This document shows, in pieces, positions 45,137-57,800 of a stretch of 64,000 nt of DNA. Made by a program: the position numbers and the translations under genes. The stretch lies in NCBI GenBank assembly GCA_934045905.1, contig OW203767.1:21765073-21829072 (forward strand), read 5' to 3'. Each line of letters begins with the position of its first letter. The stretch's first letter is position 1. Source of the stretch: Leuctra nigra. Lineage: Eukaryota; Arthropoda; Insecta; Plecoptera; Leuctridae. Under the pieces are notes generated by a model. It worked only from the letters and a program-made list of their open reading frames with translations, did not search any database and had not been told where the DNA came from.

Positions 45137-45296
45137 GTATACGTATACAGTTATTATAAGACATAGTTGAAACGCTAATAATCAATATTTTAATCAGTAT
45201 TGTTGAAATGTGGAGGATAGATAATCTCAACTGCGGCTTCCATTATTATATAATTTATTAATTTTGGGAAATTGGCTCCTTCACCAAAAAGGTTAC

Positions 45297-45350
45297 CGAG
45301 GGAGAGGGAGAGGGAGAGGGAGAGGGAGACGGAGAGGGAGAGGGATATTT
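45297..45350 (+). repeat. GAGGGA microsatellite
   Basis: About eight hexamer units GAGGGA, with one GACGGA variant. Confidence 0.95.
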
Positions 45351-45359
45351 GTTACTGTC

Positions 45360-46510
45360 TTGCCTGTTCTTGCATAAAACTATGAAAGAAACTTGTAAAA
45401 CTATCTGAAGATGAACAAAGCGCTGCATCCTGCCTGCTCTCTTGACGCCAGCGGAGCAGGTACCCGTACACTGCCGTCACAGCCCTATCTGTCACCGGAA
45501 ACCAAAAAGGGGGGGCATTCCGCTCCAGGGCCGAAAACAGTAACTTTTTTGACACTTCAGCTCATTTGACATTACGTACGACGGTACGATTGATTGAAGA
45601 GAATACCTTACAAAGTCGTACTGGGGCTTTAATAATCGTTTAGTAAGTGGGTCATTCTCATTGGGATTGACGATTTGCTGTCCGGGGTGTTTGCTAATTT
45701 TTATCTGAACAATTTGAACTCACAAATTCACTTTCTTCTAACTGAATTTATTTGTTTGAACAATTTGGAGTAGGTTGCCAAAATTTGGAGGAGATTAAAT
45801 GTCTCACACAGATTTTGTAGCACTTTGAAACTCTGAAAATCCTAAAAAAGCGCTGTATGAACCCATGCAATTCATTAATCAAGATATTTTTAAAATAGAT
45901 AACCAATTTTTAATGGTAGACGAACAGTACTGATTAATTATCTAGGTACCTCTATGATAATCATTTTCAGACAACTAAAGAAAATACAGCCTTTGTAAGA
46001 GATTTACCTATTAAAAACAGTGATGACTGCATGTTACTTTTTGAATGTTACCACTTACCAGTTAAAATTAAGATAATTTACTCTTAGAATGATGAAACTT
46101 GGCTGGAGGGATGCTTGTTATGATGCCTTTCAGTGACTATAGATTTGGGGATTTTTTTTCAAAGAAAATTCACTGAGCCTCATCTGAAGACTCTGCAATG
46201 GAGCGTATTTAATTCATGCTCAAGATTGTTACCTCTTAAAAAGCAAATAATTTCAATAGTAATTTTAATGAAAGTAACTTCGATTGAAAGGGTACTAAAA
46301 TTCATGTGGGTAACCTTAAACACACCATTGATTGAATTGCTCGTAAGGATTAAATATTCAAAGATCACACTCTGTTCAACTGTAACCTGATTTTTAAACC
46401 TAATTTTTAGTGTCTTAGGGGGTCCGCAGGGGGTCTGCGGTCGTGAAATCAACTACCCGTGCATATGACACAGAGAATCAAGTATCCATAATGGAAAAAT
46501 ATACGAAAAA
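45360..46510. other. Intergenic, no gene seen
   Basis: Short ORFs without domains. 46415-46440 has GGGGTCCGCAGGGGGTCTGC, a possible remnant of the hAT type at 26683. Confidence 0.35.
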
Positions 46511-46521
46511 TGGTGTATACG

Positions 46522-46740
46522 TATGGGCACCGAGAGTTCATGCCCCCAGCGCTACGAGTGAAAGAAATAAGCAACATTTGTGGGAATGATCTTCAACTGT
46601 TTCATTTCTCATTGGCCGTGATCTAGCAACCGATCAAATATCAATAATGTACTCAAAATATTTCGGAATCAGAACCAAGTCGCGCAAATTACTATTGTGA
46701 TCAGATTCAGTGAAATTGTGAACACTTTATCATTACGGAG
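46522..46740 (+). mobile_element. Partial copy of the TATAGGCACCGAG element
   Basis: GTATGGGCACCGAGAGTTCA and the following 200 bases follow 3435-3660 with many substitutions. The right end is missing, replaced by the element at 46741. Confidence 0.6.
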
Positions 46741-47402
46741 TGGCTATTTTCACCAGTGGTGAAAATAGCATGAGTGACTATTTTCACCAGGTTTTTGTTT
46801 CAGCCAATGGGAGCAAAGCCCATCATGCATGCTGATAGTGGGGTAGTGATTCTGATTTTGTAACTTTTAAACATAAGAAGGTACCTATACCTAAACCAAC
46901 TTCCTGACACTATTAACTGTTTGTTTTTATCTGTGTGTGAGACTCAAAATGCAATTAATACAAATGAGTTGATATTTTCACCTTGTGGTGGAAATAGTAG
47001 GCAACCAAGTAGAATTTAATTTAAATGAATTTCAAATGAAAACAAATAGGTACTGTACATAGGTAACTATTTTGATTATAAATTAAAATCCATATTGCTC
47101 ATATTTTGTAGTTTCAGCACCTACCGTGATATTCTGCACGGTAGGGCTAAAGAATTCCTAATCTGTCAGTGCTCAGTTGGTTGGTTGGTTATGATGTCTG
47201 CTTAGTATGTTGGTGGCCAGGATTCGATTCCACTATTGTTGGGAGTTTTTATTTTATTTGGTATTTTAGGCAATTCATGTTCTGTCCATGCATCAGATAG
47301 TTTTATTATGGTTACCCAACTTAATTTGGGAAACTTTATATTAATATTTACCCACTTTCAATAGTCCACTTGGTGAGTGTAAAAATACCTGGTGAAAATA
47401 AT
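46741..47402. mobile_element. Element with CTATTTTCACCAGG inverted ends (about 660 bp)
   Basis: TGGCTATTTTCACCAGTGG and GACTATTTTCACCAGG at the left are inverted near 47390 as CCTGGTGAAAATAATCG. A related internal word (TTTTCACCTTGTGGTGGAAA) occurs at 46978. It contains a tRNA-like segment at 47165-47245 and a small hairpin CTACCGTG...CACGGTAG. Confidence 0.5.
47165..47250 (+). mobile_element. tRNA-like SINE head
   Basis: GTGCTCAGTTGGTTGG (A-box-like) and CCAGGATTCGATTCCACTA (B-box-like) are spaced by about 35 bases. No 3' body like the other SINEs was recognised. Confidence 0.4.
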
Positions 47403-48680
47403 CGCGTTCTTATTATTAATATTTTGTAGACGAATAAACATAGATAAACTTGTGTAAATTTTAAGGAGTGATAATGCGTAATATGTGCAGCAAAATAACG
47501 TATAACTGCAGCGACTTGGACGCCTTGCCAAAGGTAAGCTTCCTTCCCACAGCTTAGGTGGCTCTGTCTGTACTTTTTGCAGCGCTCTCTGTAGTCTAAA
47601 GACGCTGCCTATACCCCAACAATTATTTATGGGTAGCTATACGCTCAGGTCAAACACAATTTTTAGGTTTCCTCGACTACACCACTGAAAATACCTCTAA
47701 AATAATTAAAAAATAAATTATTACCTAAATGCACCTGAACCAATGCTGAAATGCCGCAAAAATACTATGATCTAGGTACAAACATCCAAAATCAACTTTT
47801 TTGTAACATAAATCATACGTTGATAATTAGTTAATTACCAACTTTGGATATAATGAAATTACAGGTTCAAACTTCAATCCAAATAATGGTTGGAAAAAAA
47901 TTGCTTATTTTGCAAAATTTCAGTGCACATTCCCCTGAAAGTAAATATTTGTAGGTTATGTATCTCTACCTGGCAGTAACCCTACCTAGTAGGCTACCTA
48001 CAAGTTAATAGACAAGTAATAACGTAACGTTGATTAATACTTTACCTTTAAGTAGGTACTTAGTACCTGCCGGTGCACAAATACAAAACACTTAACATTA
48101 CATTAATATACAATTATTACAATAATTTTTAGGTGATAAAAGTAAAACACGGACGGCGGGAAAGGATGCGACGCGAGCGACTTCGACGGTAAAAAGCTGA
48201 ACTATACGCAAGTAGTTGTCAGCAGCGCCACCGAGGTAGTTCACAGCAGCTCAAGTAGACTGACAGCTGGCGTCACCTGTGGCTCTCAAATGAAGTAGTT
48301 TCACTCGTTTGGCGCGGAGTTTTCAAATCCGTTTGTTCGAAAACTACTATCACGTTTCAAAATGTCAGAAAAAGATACTTATCATTTATTTATGTAATAC
48401 CCTCTGAATAGAAGTAAATAAAGATAAGACACTTCTTTTTTGGTTCGAGAATAATTATTCAGAAAACTTAAAAAATACATAAAATTAAAAATACACAGAT
48501 AAAAATGTTATTCGAAAGTTGAATTCTTCTCATTGTTGTTATCATTGGCATTTTGATATTATGCAGTATCTTCCATTTCTACGTAGATATTTTAAGTGCC
48601 ATGACAATTTGCGGGTAATGTTCACAGCCAGTTTGGTATTAAATTGTATTTTTTTGAGTTTGACGTTTCCTTTACTCAAA
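47403..48680. other. Intergenic; upstream region and 5' UTR of SPEF1
   Basis: No separate gene seen. 48150-48320 is richer in CG dinucleotides (GACGGCGGGAAAGGATGCGA) and may contain the SPEF1 promoter. Confidence 0.35.
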
Positions 48681-48810
48681 ATGTCGGATCAGAGTGAGAA
48701 TCTAGGTACTTCTCTCGGTGAGGAAGAAGAAGAAAGTGTCTTAGCTTGGCTTGACACCATACCATTGTCAAGGCAGAAGAAAAACTTAGTCAAAGATTTT
48801 TCAGATGGAG
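48681..48810 (+). CDS. SPEF1: SPEF1 exon 1
   Basis: Codes residues 1-43 plus one base. An acidic leader (GEEEEE) precedes the start of the CH domain. The donor is GGAG/GTACCT. Confidence 0.85.
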
Positions 48811-51800
48811 GTACCTAAATGAAAAACAGCATCTAGTAAATACCTATAATACATATCACCTCAAAATATAAACTTGCTTTCAAAAGATCTAGGTATCTGG
48901 ATCATTTTATTTTTGAGATATAAACTAATTTACCAATAGCCTATAAAAAGTAATATAATCAACTTAAATTATTGGATAAATTTAAAGAAAAGGGTTGCTT
49001 TGAAGCTACGTTTAAAGTAAGGGCTGTCAAAACTAACCTAACTCTTAATGACAGCTGTCAAAATAATATGTTCAGCAAAATATATCTTTTTCAATATAAT
49101 ATCTCATAATTTTCTACTATTTCCAAGATCAAAAATCATAAAACAATACAATTGACCAAAATAGTGAAGATTTACGCTCAAAATTTGTTTCAAAACGATT
49201 ATTTTTCTACTTCTCCAATACTACATGACAATATATTTTCGACAGTTTTGATGGCTGAACTTTTGAAGATCTACTACCCCAAGTATGTGGACTTACATAA
49301 TTATGCCCCTGCCAACTCGATATCTTCTAAACTTGATAACTGGGTTGTCTTGAATAGAAAAGTATTGACGAAGCTGAACATGGCTGGCACTAGAACTACG
49401 ATGGACAACTTGGCATCTGCGGCGCCTGGCGCCATTCAGAAACTCCTGATACGACTGAGGAAAAGAATTATAGCTGATGAGAAGTCGGAATCTGAGCCGG
49501 AGATGTACGTCGATCGTTTAGGAGATGATGAAGAGTCAATTGGTGAGATGATGCTAATCAAATCTGTTCAAATTTAATAAATTGATTATAGCCAGGATTT
49601 TTTTTTAAGTTATGCACAAAATCCTTAAGGTGGCTGGATCGATCGATTTTCTGAAGTTTTGGAGAGCTTTCACTAATTTATTAAGTGTAAAAAATCACGT
49701 TTATAAATTCTTTAAGCACATAATTTACTTGTATACCTAATATACTGGGTAGTAGAAATAGACAACATTTAAATGGTATTTATACGTATCTTATTATTTT
49801 AGAGCAGTATTACTGCCCCAAAGAAGTTAGTTTTGAATTGGATATTGAAGATTTTTCGGATTTTTCTATAATTTTAACAATACGGTACAATATGACAACA
49901 TCGCACTTTGAAAATTTTGATTTGTGTGGAGTCATGATGGCTGAGGTTGCTGAGCTTACACCTAGAGTTTACTTTCATGGAAAGTCAAGGTATCTTTAGC
50001 AGGCAATAGATCTTCGCTCTTGTTGGCTACTACATACTTGTAGTGCCTGAATTTTCAGATACCGTACACATAATGTTTGTACATAACTCTGTCATGACAT
50101 TTGGAAATTATAAAAATTGTAAAACATTGACACAAATTTAGACTATAGGAGTCAAGAGTTAGGAAGTAACATCAGCCAGTCTGCTGATTAGTGGATTTCC
50201 ATGGTCTCCGAGTGCTGCGTAGAACGACTCTCTCTGATTTTCCATGACTTCGTGGAGATAGGCAAATCCTATATCTTGGTGTATGCTCTTCGTCCGGGTG
50301 AACATCGGAGTGCGCAGGGCGATCTTGAGGGCCCTGTTCTGCACCCTCTGCAGCATTGTTCTCGCTCCCGCTGAAGTCCTCTCGTACCACACTGGTGAGG
50401 CGTACGTCAGTGTGGGCACGATGACGCTCTGGATAAGAAGCAGCTTGCTGGTGAGCGGCATGGATTTGCTTTTGAGCAGTGGGAACAGCGCCGCCGTCTT
50501 CCCGTTGGCCTTGCTGGCAATCTTCTCAGCGTGGGCCTTCCAGGAGAGCTTGGCATCCAGGGTGACACCCAGGTAAACATTGCTGGGAGACCAGGAGACA
50601 TCTGTACCAGAGATGTTTATGGTAGGGGGTTGAAATTTCCGTCGCTTGGTGAAGAGTGTTGCCTCTGTCTTAGATGAATTTAGGGCTATACGGTTCTCTG
50701 TATACCAGTGGCTGAGTACGTCTAATGCTTTTTGCAGAGGCGGGCCAAGTTGATTAGATGCCATAGATTGGCAGATGACTGCGGCATCGTCAGCATAGAA
50801 AGCTACTTCGGTGTCCGGAATGTTAGTTGGGATGTCATTGGTGAAGATGTTGAAGAGGATGGGGCTAATGATAGATCCCTGAGGAACTCCAGCCAGAATA
50901 GGCCTCGCTGAAGAACAGGCACCTTTGATGTGTACGGTGAAGGATCTTTGATTTAAATAGGAGTGGATGATATTGATTAAGTAGTTGGGGAATTGATATT
51001 TAATTAGTTTTTGTAGTAGGCCTTCATGCCAAACTCTATCAAATGCTTTAGCAACGTCCAGGAAAACTATACCAGTTCCTTTCAGCTTTTTAAATCCATC
51101 GTTTATCTTGTCAACCACACGTAGAAGCTGATGTGTTGTTGAATGCTTCTGTCGAAAGCCAAACTGCTCATTGATCAGCAGCTTTGTAGCGTTTGCGTGG
51201 CCTCTAATTCGAGCATGAAGGACCTTTTCAAAAAGCTTCGATAGTGATGAGAGGAGACTAATCGGCCGGTAATTTGCAGGGTCACGAAGATTCTTTCCCG
51301 CTTTCGGGAACACAATGACTTTGGCTACTTTCCATTGGGTGGGGAAGTGTTGAAGACGGAGACTGGCATTAAATATTTCAAGGATACGTTCACCGGCAGG
51401 TATAGGAAGTTCTTTAAGAATCGTGTTTGTGATCTCGTCAATACCAGGTGCCTTGCCATTTGCAAGTTCATTTAGATATATAATTACTTCGTCCATAGAG
51501 CAGAGAACGACTTCATCATCTTCAGCCTGCGCCTTGTGTATAGCAAGATGGGTTCTTACTTCAGCCTCGATATGTGCTGATGAATTAGTCGGCGGGTTTG
51601 GGGAAAACTGATTTTGAAGCGAATCTGCTAGAACTTCTGCCTTATCATGTGGGCTGCATGCAAGGTGTGTACTACCTTGAATGGGTGGATTTGGTTGTTT
51701 GCTTCTTGTCAGTCGTTTTGCCATGGACCAGAGTGGACGACTCCCTGGTTCTAGTGTGGCTACAGCATCTTCCCACCTCTCTCTCCTATGGCGACGAATT

Positions 51801-54800
51801 AATTCCTTTACAGATCTGTCTAAGAGCTTATATTCTTCATGTAAATCAGGTGTTCTGAGCGCCTGCCATCTCCTACGTGCACGGTTTCGAGTGGCTATTG
51901 ACAGTTTAATTCCACGTGGAAGATCAAATATTGTGCACCTTTTTGTATTACAAATGGGAACACTGATCGCTCTTGCTTCCATAATATTTTCCGTTAATTT
52001 ATTTACTGCTAAATCTATATCCTGATGCGAATCAAGTGGTCCACTCTCCAACTTATTTTATAAATGCTCTCTGAACTTTTCCCAGTCTGCTTTTCTGTAA
52101 TTGAATCGAATGATGGGATCAACGGTCTCGTATGAGTCCCCTACGCTCAAAAGTACAGGATTATGATCTGAAGACAATTCTAAAAGTGTTTCTAATTCAA
52201 TGGAATGTCGCAGATTTTTCACCACCGCAATGTCAAGAACATCAGCTCTTCCTGTAGGGATATGAAGATGTGTCGCTTCTTGCGGTCCAGTCACAGTAAA
52301 GTCACTTATACGGGAGAGTGAAAGGAGAGTGCGGCCATTGGCGTTGACAACTCGCGAGTTCCAGGCTGTATGCTTAGCATTAAGGTCGCCACCGAGAATA
52401 GTCGGGTAATTCGAGTCCATTAATGCTTCTATATCTGCTGTGAGAAGCTTAGTTCGCGGAGGACAATACGTGGCTCGAGGGGTGAACAACTAAAAAAATC
52501 AGTGTACACTTTGAAAAAAAATCAAAAAAAATCAAAAAAAAATCAAAAAAAATCAAAAAATCAAAAAAAAACAGAAAAAATCAAAAAAAATCAAAAAATC
52601 ACATCAAAATCAAAAAAAATCAAAAAAATCAAGTATGTAAAAAAAAAATCAAAAAATCAAAAAAAATCAAAAAAAATCAAAAAATCAAAAAAAATCAAAA
52701 AAAATCAAAAAAATCAGACGAAATCAGAAAAAATCAAAAAAAATCACAGCAAAATCAAAAAAAATCAAAAAAAATCAAGTATGTAAATAAAAATCAAAAA
52801 ATCAAAAAAAATCATAAAAAATCAAAAAATCACAAAAAATCACAAAAAATCAAAAAATCACATCAAAAATCAGAAAAAATCAAAAAAAATCAAGTATGTA
52901 AATAAAAATCAAAAAATCAAAAAAAATCATAAAAAATCAAAAAATCACAAAAAATCACAAAAAATCAAAAAATCACATCAAAAATCAGAAAAAATCAACA
53001 AAAATTAACTATGTTAAAAAAAAATCAAGAAATCATAAAAAATCAAAAAATCAAAAAAAATCAAAAAATCACTTAAAAAATTAAAGAAATCAAAAAAAAT
53101 CAAAAAAATCATGTAAATTTTTTTAAAAAGTAAAAAATCATTAAAAAAATCAAAAAATCAGAAAATCAAAAAAAATCAAAAAAAATCAAAAAAATCAAAA
53201 AAAATCAAAAAATCACTGACAAAAATTAAAAAATCATAAAAAATCAAAAAAAATCATTGGCAAAAATCAAAAATCAAAAAAAATCATAAAAAATCAAAAA
53301 ATCAAAAAAAATCAAAAAAAATCAGAAAAAATCAAAAAAAATCAAAAAATCAAAAAATCAGGTGTACACTAAAATGTCAAGTTGTTAACCCCTCGACGTG
53401 GCTATAAGCCGGAGTGGACCCAGTTTAGTAAAAAGCAGGATAGCGGTAGCCTCTATTGATTTCGTTTCAGGTAAAACAATCTCGTAGTGACTTACTCGAT
53501 TGTCAATGATGATTGCAGTCCCTCCTGCTCTCCTGTCTCCTGGACGATCAGTTCTATACACTGAGTGATTGGCAAGCTTAAGCTTGTCCTTAGGGTTAAG
53601 ATGGGTCTCACAGACAAGGGCAGCCATTAAATTTCGTGATTCCATCAATAGAAGTAATTCGTCTTTACGAGAACTTATGCTATTAGCATTCCAAATGATT
53701 AGATTAATTGAATTAATCGCTGGCATTGCGATTTTGTACAGACAAAAGAAGAGTTGGCACAAAACTTGCCAGAGACGTAATGATGGGGTGAATGTTCATA
53801 TTAACTATAAAAATTGCAATGCCGTTTATAAGGGCTATCCAATCAATAGTTGATTGTTGAGGTACTACCGGTTGTACGAGTTCAGGAATAGCATTGGGTG
53901 GCCTCTCTGCTTCTTCTAAGGCAGTGGTGTTTGAGGACGAGGGTTGCTCTGGATTTATCTGAGTGTTCAAAACAGAAGCAAAAGTCCGTGGTTGCGCCAA
54001 TGAGACTCGTGGCACGGGCGTGGGTTGCGTCTGAGTATTCCCTCGGTTATCATGCTGTGGAGAAGAGCCATCTTGCTGCTGTGGACGTCGGGCTCGAGTA
54101 GCATGACGAGTTGCTGCCTTGATGACATCACATCCTCGGTAGCAAGCGGCATGCTGCTGATTGCAATTACAGCACTTTGCTGTTTCTGGTGACTCCTTAC
54201 ACTCCTTAACCTGATGCACACCTCCACATCGAACACATCGTGGCTGGCGATGACAAAATTTGGCCGTATGACCCACTCTTTGACAATTAAAACATTGTAT
54301 GACATTAATCTTCTTGCTCCGTGGGGCCTCGGTGGAGACCACGCAGTAGAGGAGTCTCTTGATTTGGCTGAGGTCCACTGGAGCCTGACCACTCGTACTT
54401 ACTAGCGTACATTCAAAAAGGGGCAAAAGACGTGTACTGTCTCCAGGCATCTTCATCTGCCGCACAGAGCGGACATTGAAGCCTTGCTGCTTCAGCTCTT
54501 CTTGAATGTCTTCTGTTTCAGCAGATTGTGGCAGACCTCTCAGAACAAAACGCTGTGATCTAGTGCGCTCAGTTGGAAACGTGTAGTACTCTATTCCCTC
54601 AGTCGAGTCTAGGGCGGAGGTAATTAGTTTGTACGAGGTAATATCTCTAATGATTACTCGAGAAACTTCGAGACCAGGTTTGATTATGAATGCCCCTTGT
54701 TCTGGACATACAGCGGAGAGCAACTCAACTAATGCCTTATGAGATTTCATATTTTGAATCACTATTGGTGGGATTTTATACTTCTTATCTGGCAAAGTCT

Positions 54801-57800
54801 CCGCCGTCATCGGGGTCGTGTCCATATCATTTGCACTTGCAAGCGGCTCAAATGAGTTCTGCGTACGCACAAGGTTGATCACTCTCTTGGATGATGGGCC
54901 TGAAGCATCTGACCCAGATGATCGTGTGCTGGGACGATCGTTACAATTACGACGCCTTTTATTTCCTGTCACCATCGTGAAACCATCGGGAACTATGTTC
55001 AAAGACATCTCATTGGTTGCAGACTCAACTTGCATTAGCTCCGTGTCCGATTCATCACTAGACGAAAAATCATTTATAGAAGCTCCTATGGGTTGACTAG
55101 AAATGTTTATGACATTGTCTACAGCTGAAGGGGCATCTAGCCGGTTTACTTCATCACTCCAAACTTTATATATTCCACTCATTGCTCACATTACTTCAAG
55201 TCCAAATGAGCTACAAGCGTCTCTTGGTAGGTTTCGTAGACCTAGTATATAAAACTATTTTCTAATACTTGAAACAGATTCTGACGCGGAAAAATGGTTT
55301 GAATGGCTCCCAAAATATCTAATATCACCATTCAACACAACAAACATGCAAAACTAGCGATTAATCCACAAATATAAGCGAAAATACTGAGAATAATTCA
55401 CAGAACTAACTTTCATTTATGAAGAAACAAATGAAGTCTCCTAGCAGGCAATAGACCACTTTAAAAATGATCAATGTGGCTCTGCTTTTTAACAAAAATC
55501 ATATGCAGTGTGATTTCCAGGTCCCCTTGTAATGGGTTACTCTATTGTTGAAACCCATTACAAGGGGACCTGGAAATCAAACTGCATATGATTTTTGTTA
55601 AAAAGCAGAGCCACATTGATCATTTTTAAAGTGGCCTATTGACCAATGTAGATCTGACCAAACTACGACGTCATAAAACAAAAGTCAATGTTTGGTCACA
55701 ACCAAAGTGCTTGTATACACAACAAATTGAACACATGATATTATTAGAATAATGTTGAATTCGTACAGAATTTAACAGTTTTACAATCAACAATTTGCCG
55801 GTAATAATAGTATTGCTTTAAGCTATCTACTTGAATATTGTTCAGTCTTAATTAACTTCTCATAAGAGAGGAAGGGTCTTTTTAAGTTGACGAAACTATC
55901 CAGTGACAGACGCCATTAAAAAGTAAAACGCTTTGGCAACATACCTGGCAAAATATAATTTGTTTCGTTGTAGCATCTGTAATAATTGTCCAGCAAATCA
56001 TCAAACATGATTTATATGATTTAAATATATTGATTGCAGTGGTTAATTTGGGGGCGGACGAGGGCGGACGCGTCCCCCCACTCTTTTTTCAGGGTGGACG
56101 CCGTCCGCCCACTTATTTTTCATAGAAGTAAAAATTCTCTTAAAATTGTGTACAAATCGAGTAAAAAGGCACCAAATTTGGCCTGAAATTCAAAATTTTC
56201 CCGGGACTATGCGCCCCGGACCCGCATTGTGTTGGGGGGCCCTCCACCCAAACCCCCCATTGTTTTCATAAGCAAATATGTTTCCCTGACATCGCCGAGC
56301 GTCCGCCCACTTATTATTTTACAAATTAACCACTGATTGATTGTACTATTTCAAGTGATAAATTAAACTAGATTAAACACGTGTGAGCTATTTCTTTGAT
56401 CTTTCTAAATTTCATTTGTTTGAATGAAAAATTGTTTTTTCTAACAACCCTGGAGTTACCATGGTAATACTTTTGTCTTTCATAAGGCAACGCCCACCTA
56501 CATTGGTCAATTAGTGCCTTCTAACTACCTTGAGCACTCCCATGTTGCCAAAAGTATTTTGACTTGATTCGCAATTTGAATTGAATCGCCTATAACTATT
56601 TATTTAGCACACGATGGTACTGGTTTATATTTTTTTAATGAAAGTAAATTGATTAAAGATTCTAATCTTATTGGGTTTTTTGAAAATCTATCAAACCAAT
56701 TAAATACAATCTTCATTTGTAGCGAATTTTTCAAACCTGCCATAAGATAACATGGGGAAAAAACTGCTTTCTTATTCGCATATATCGAAAACTAGACACG
56801 GGAAGTATTTTATTTTTTGAAGTGTTGTTTTGGGGATACCAATGAGTGAGTAGTACAGCAAAATTGAACACTATCTGAAAATATGGTCGATCGACCCAGC
56901 CACCCTAATTTGTACACTTGACAATTCATAAAACGGTATTTGAACGAAACGGATTGGCTGCTGGTCAGGTTCCTTGACAAACAATCCATGTTATTATCAA
57001 TGAAATCAGAGATTACCTACTAGAGGTAGATGACGAGTTAGCATAGACTTCATCGAATGATGCCATGTAACATTTTTTTCAGACAATCCATTTCTTTCAA
57101 ATACCGTTTTATGAATTGTCGAGTGTACCTATGTTTAAGATACAAAATGTTGGGTTAGAAATTAACGCTATACCATAAAAATGAGAACAGGTCTTCCAAA
57201 TTCTGATTGCAATTAATTTATTCCAACGATTATTAATTTTTCGACCCTTTTTGAATTTAAACGTGAAGCATGCCAAGGTACATTATGAATGTTATTTTAT
57301 GCTATGTTATGTTATGTTATGTTTACTACGAAAAGGAAAAAAAATTAAAACAGGAAATTAAATTTAATTGTATAGACAAAATAAATAGATCTACATAAAT
57401 CGACTCCACTTCTTGGCTAGATTCAAAATTTTAACAGTTTATAAAGTAAACCCAAATGGTTGAGTTTTTTTGCTGCAAAATGGAAGCGTGTCTACCCACA
57501 AAACGGGTATATAGTGGATAAGTGGAATATATTCCACTCTCACGAGGTGATATGTTTGTGTTTCACGTGACAGAGGTGATGTCGGTGCCTGTCAGAAGCG
57601 CTGTCAACGACCACGTGGTGACCGGCCACAAGAAGATGGTGGCGCTCGCTGACTATCAGAAGAAGTCGGATCTTCTTACTGACTGTCAGAGACAAGTGAC
57701 AGTCCTCACAGACAGGGTGAGTGAAGCCATTTCCATCAACATGGACTAAAAGGAAAACGCTCTGTAACGCATTGATAAGCGTCGCTCTATAGTCCTTGGA

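Larger units (their letters stand above)
50011..55442 (-). mobile_element. Jockey-type non-LTR retrotransposon in a SPEF1 intron
   Basis: The element is antisense to SPEF1 and is flanked by a 14-bp duplication TAGCAGGCAATAGA (49997-50010 and 55442-55455). It has a 5' UTR (55183-55441), ORF1 (Gag-like), ORF2 (endonuclease plus RT, no RNase H) and a short 3' UTR without a clear poly(A) tail. Two lesions inactivate ORF2: a 920-bp TIR insertion (52476-53395) and an in-frame TAA (52058-52060). Apart from these it is full length, so it is fairly young. Confidence 0.9.

Noticed and set aside
48519..48680. Upstream in-frame start for SPEF1 (54 extra residues)
   Set aside because: The leader is Cys/His/Phe-rich with no counterpart in the family, and ATG 48681 has a better context.
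49802..49999. Extra SPEF1 exon after TTATTATTTTAG
   Set aside because: Adding it would lengthen the protein with residues unlike the family, and exon 2 to 57574 already joins in frame at the right length.
52502..52786. 94-codon Lys-rich ORF
   Set aside because: It is a reading of the ATCAAAAAA minisatellite in a transposon insert.
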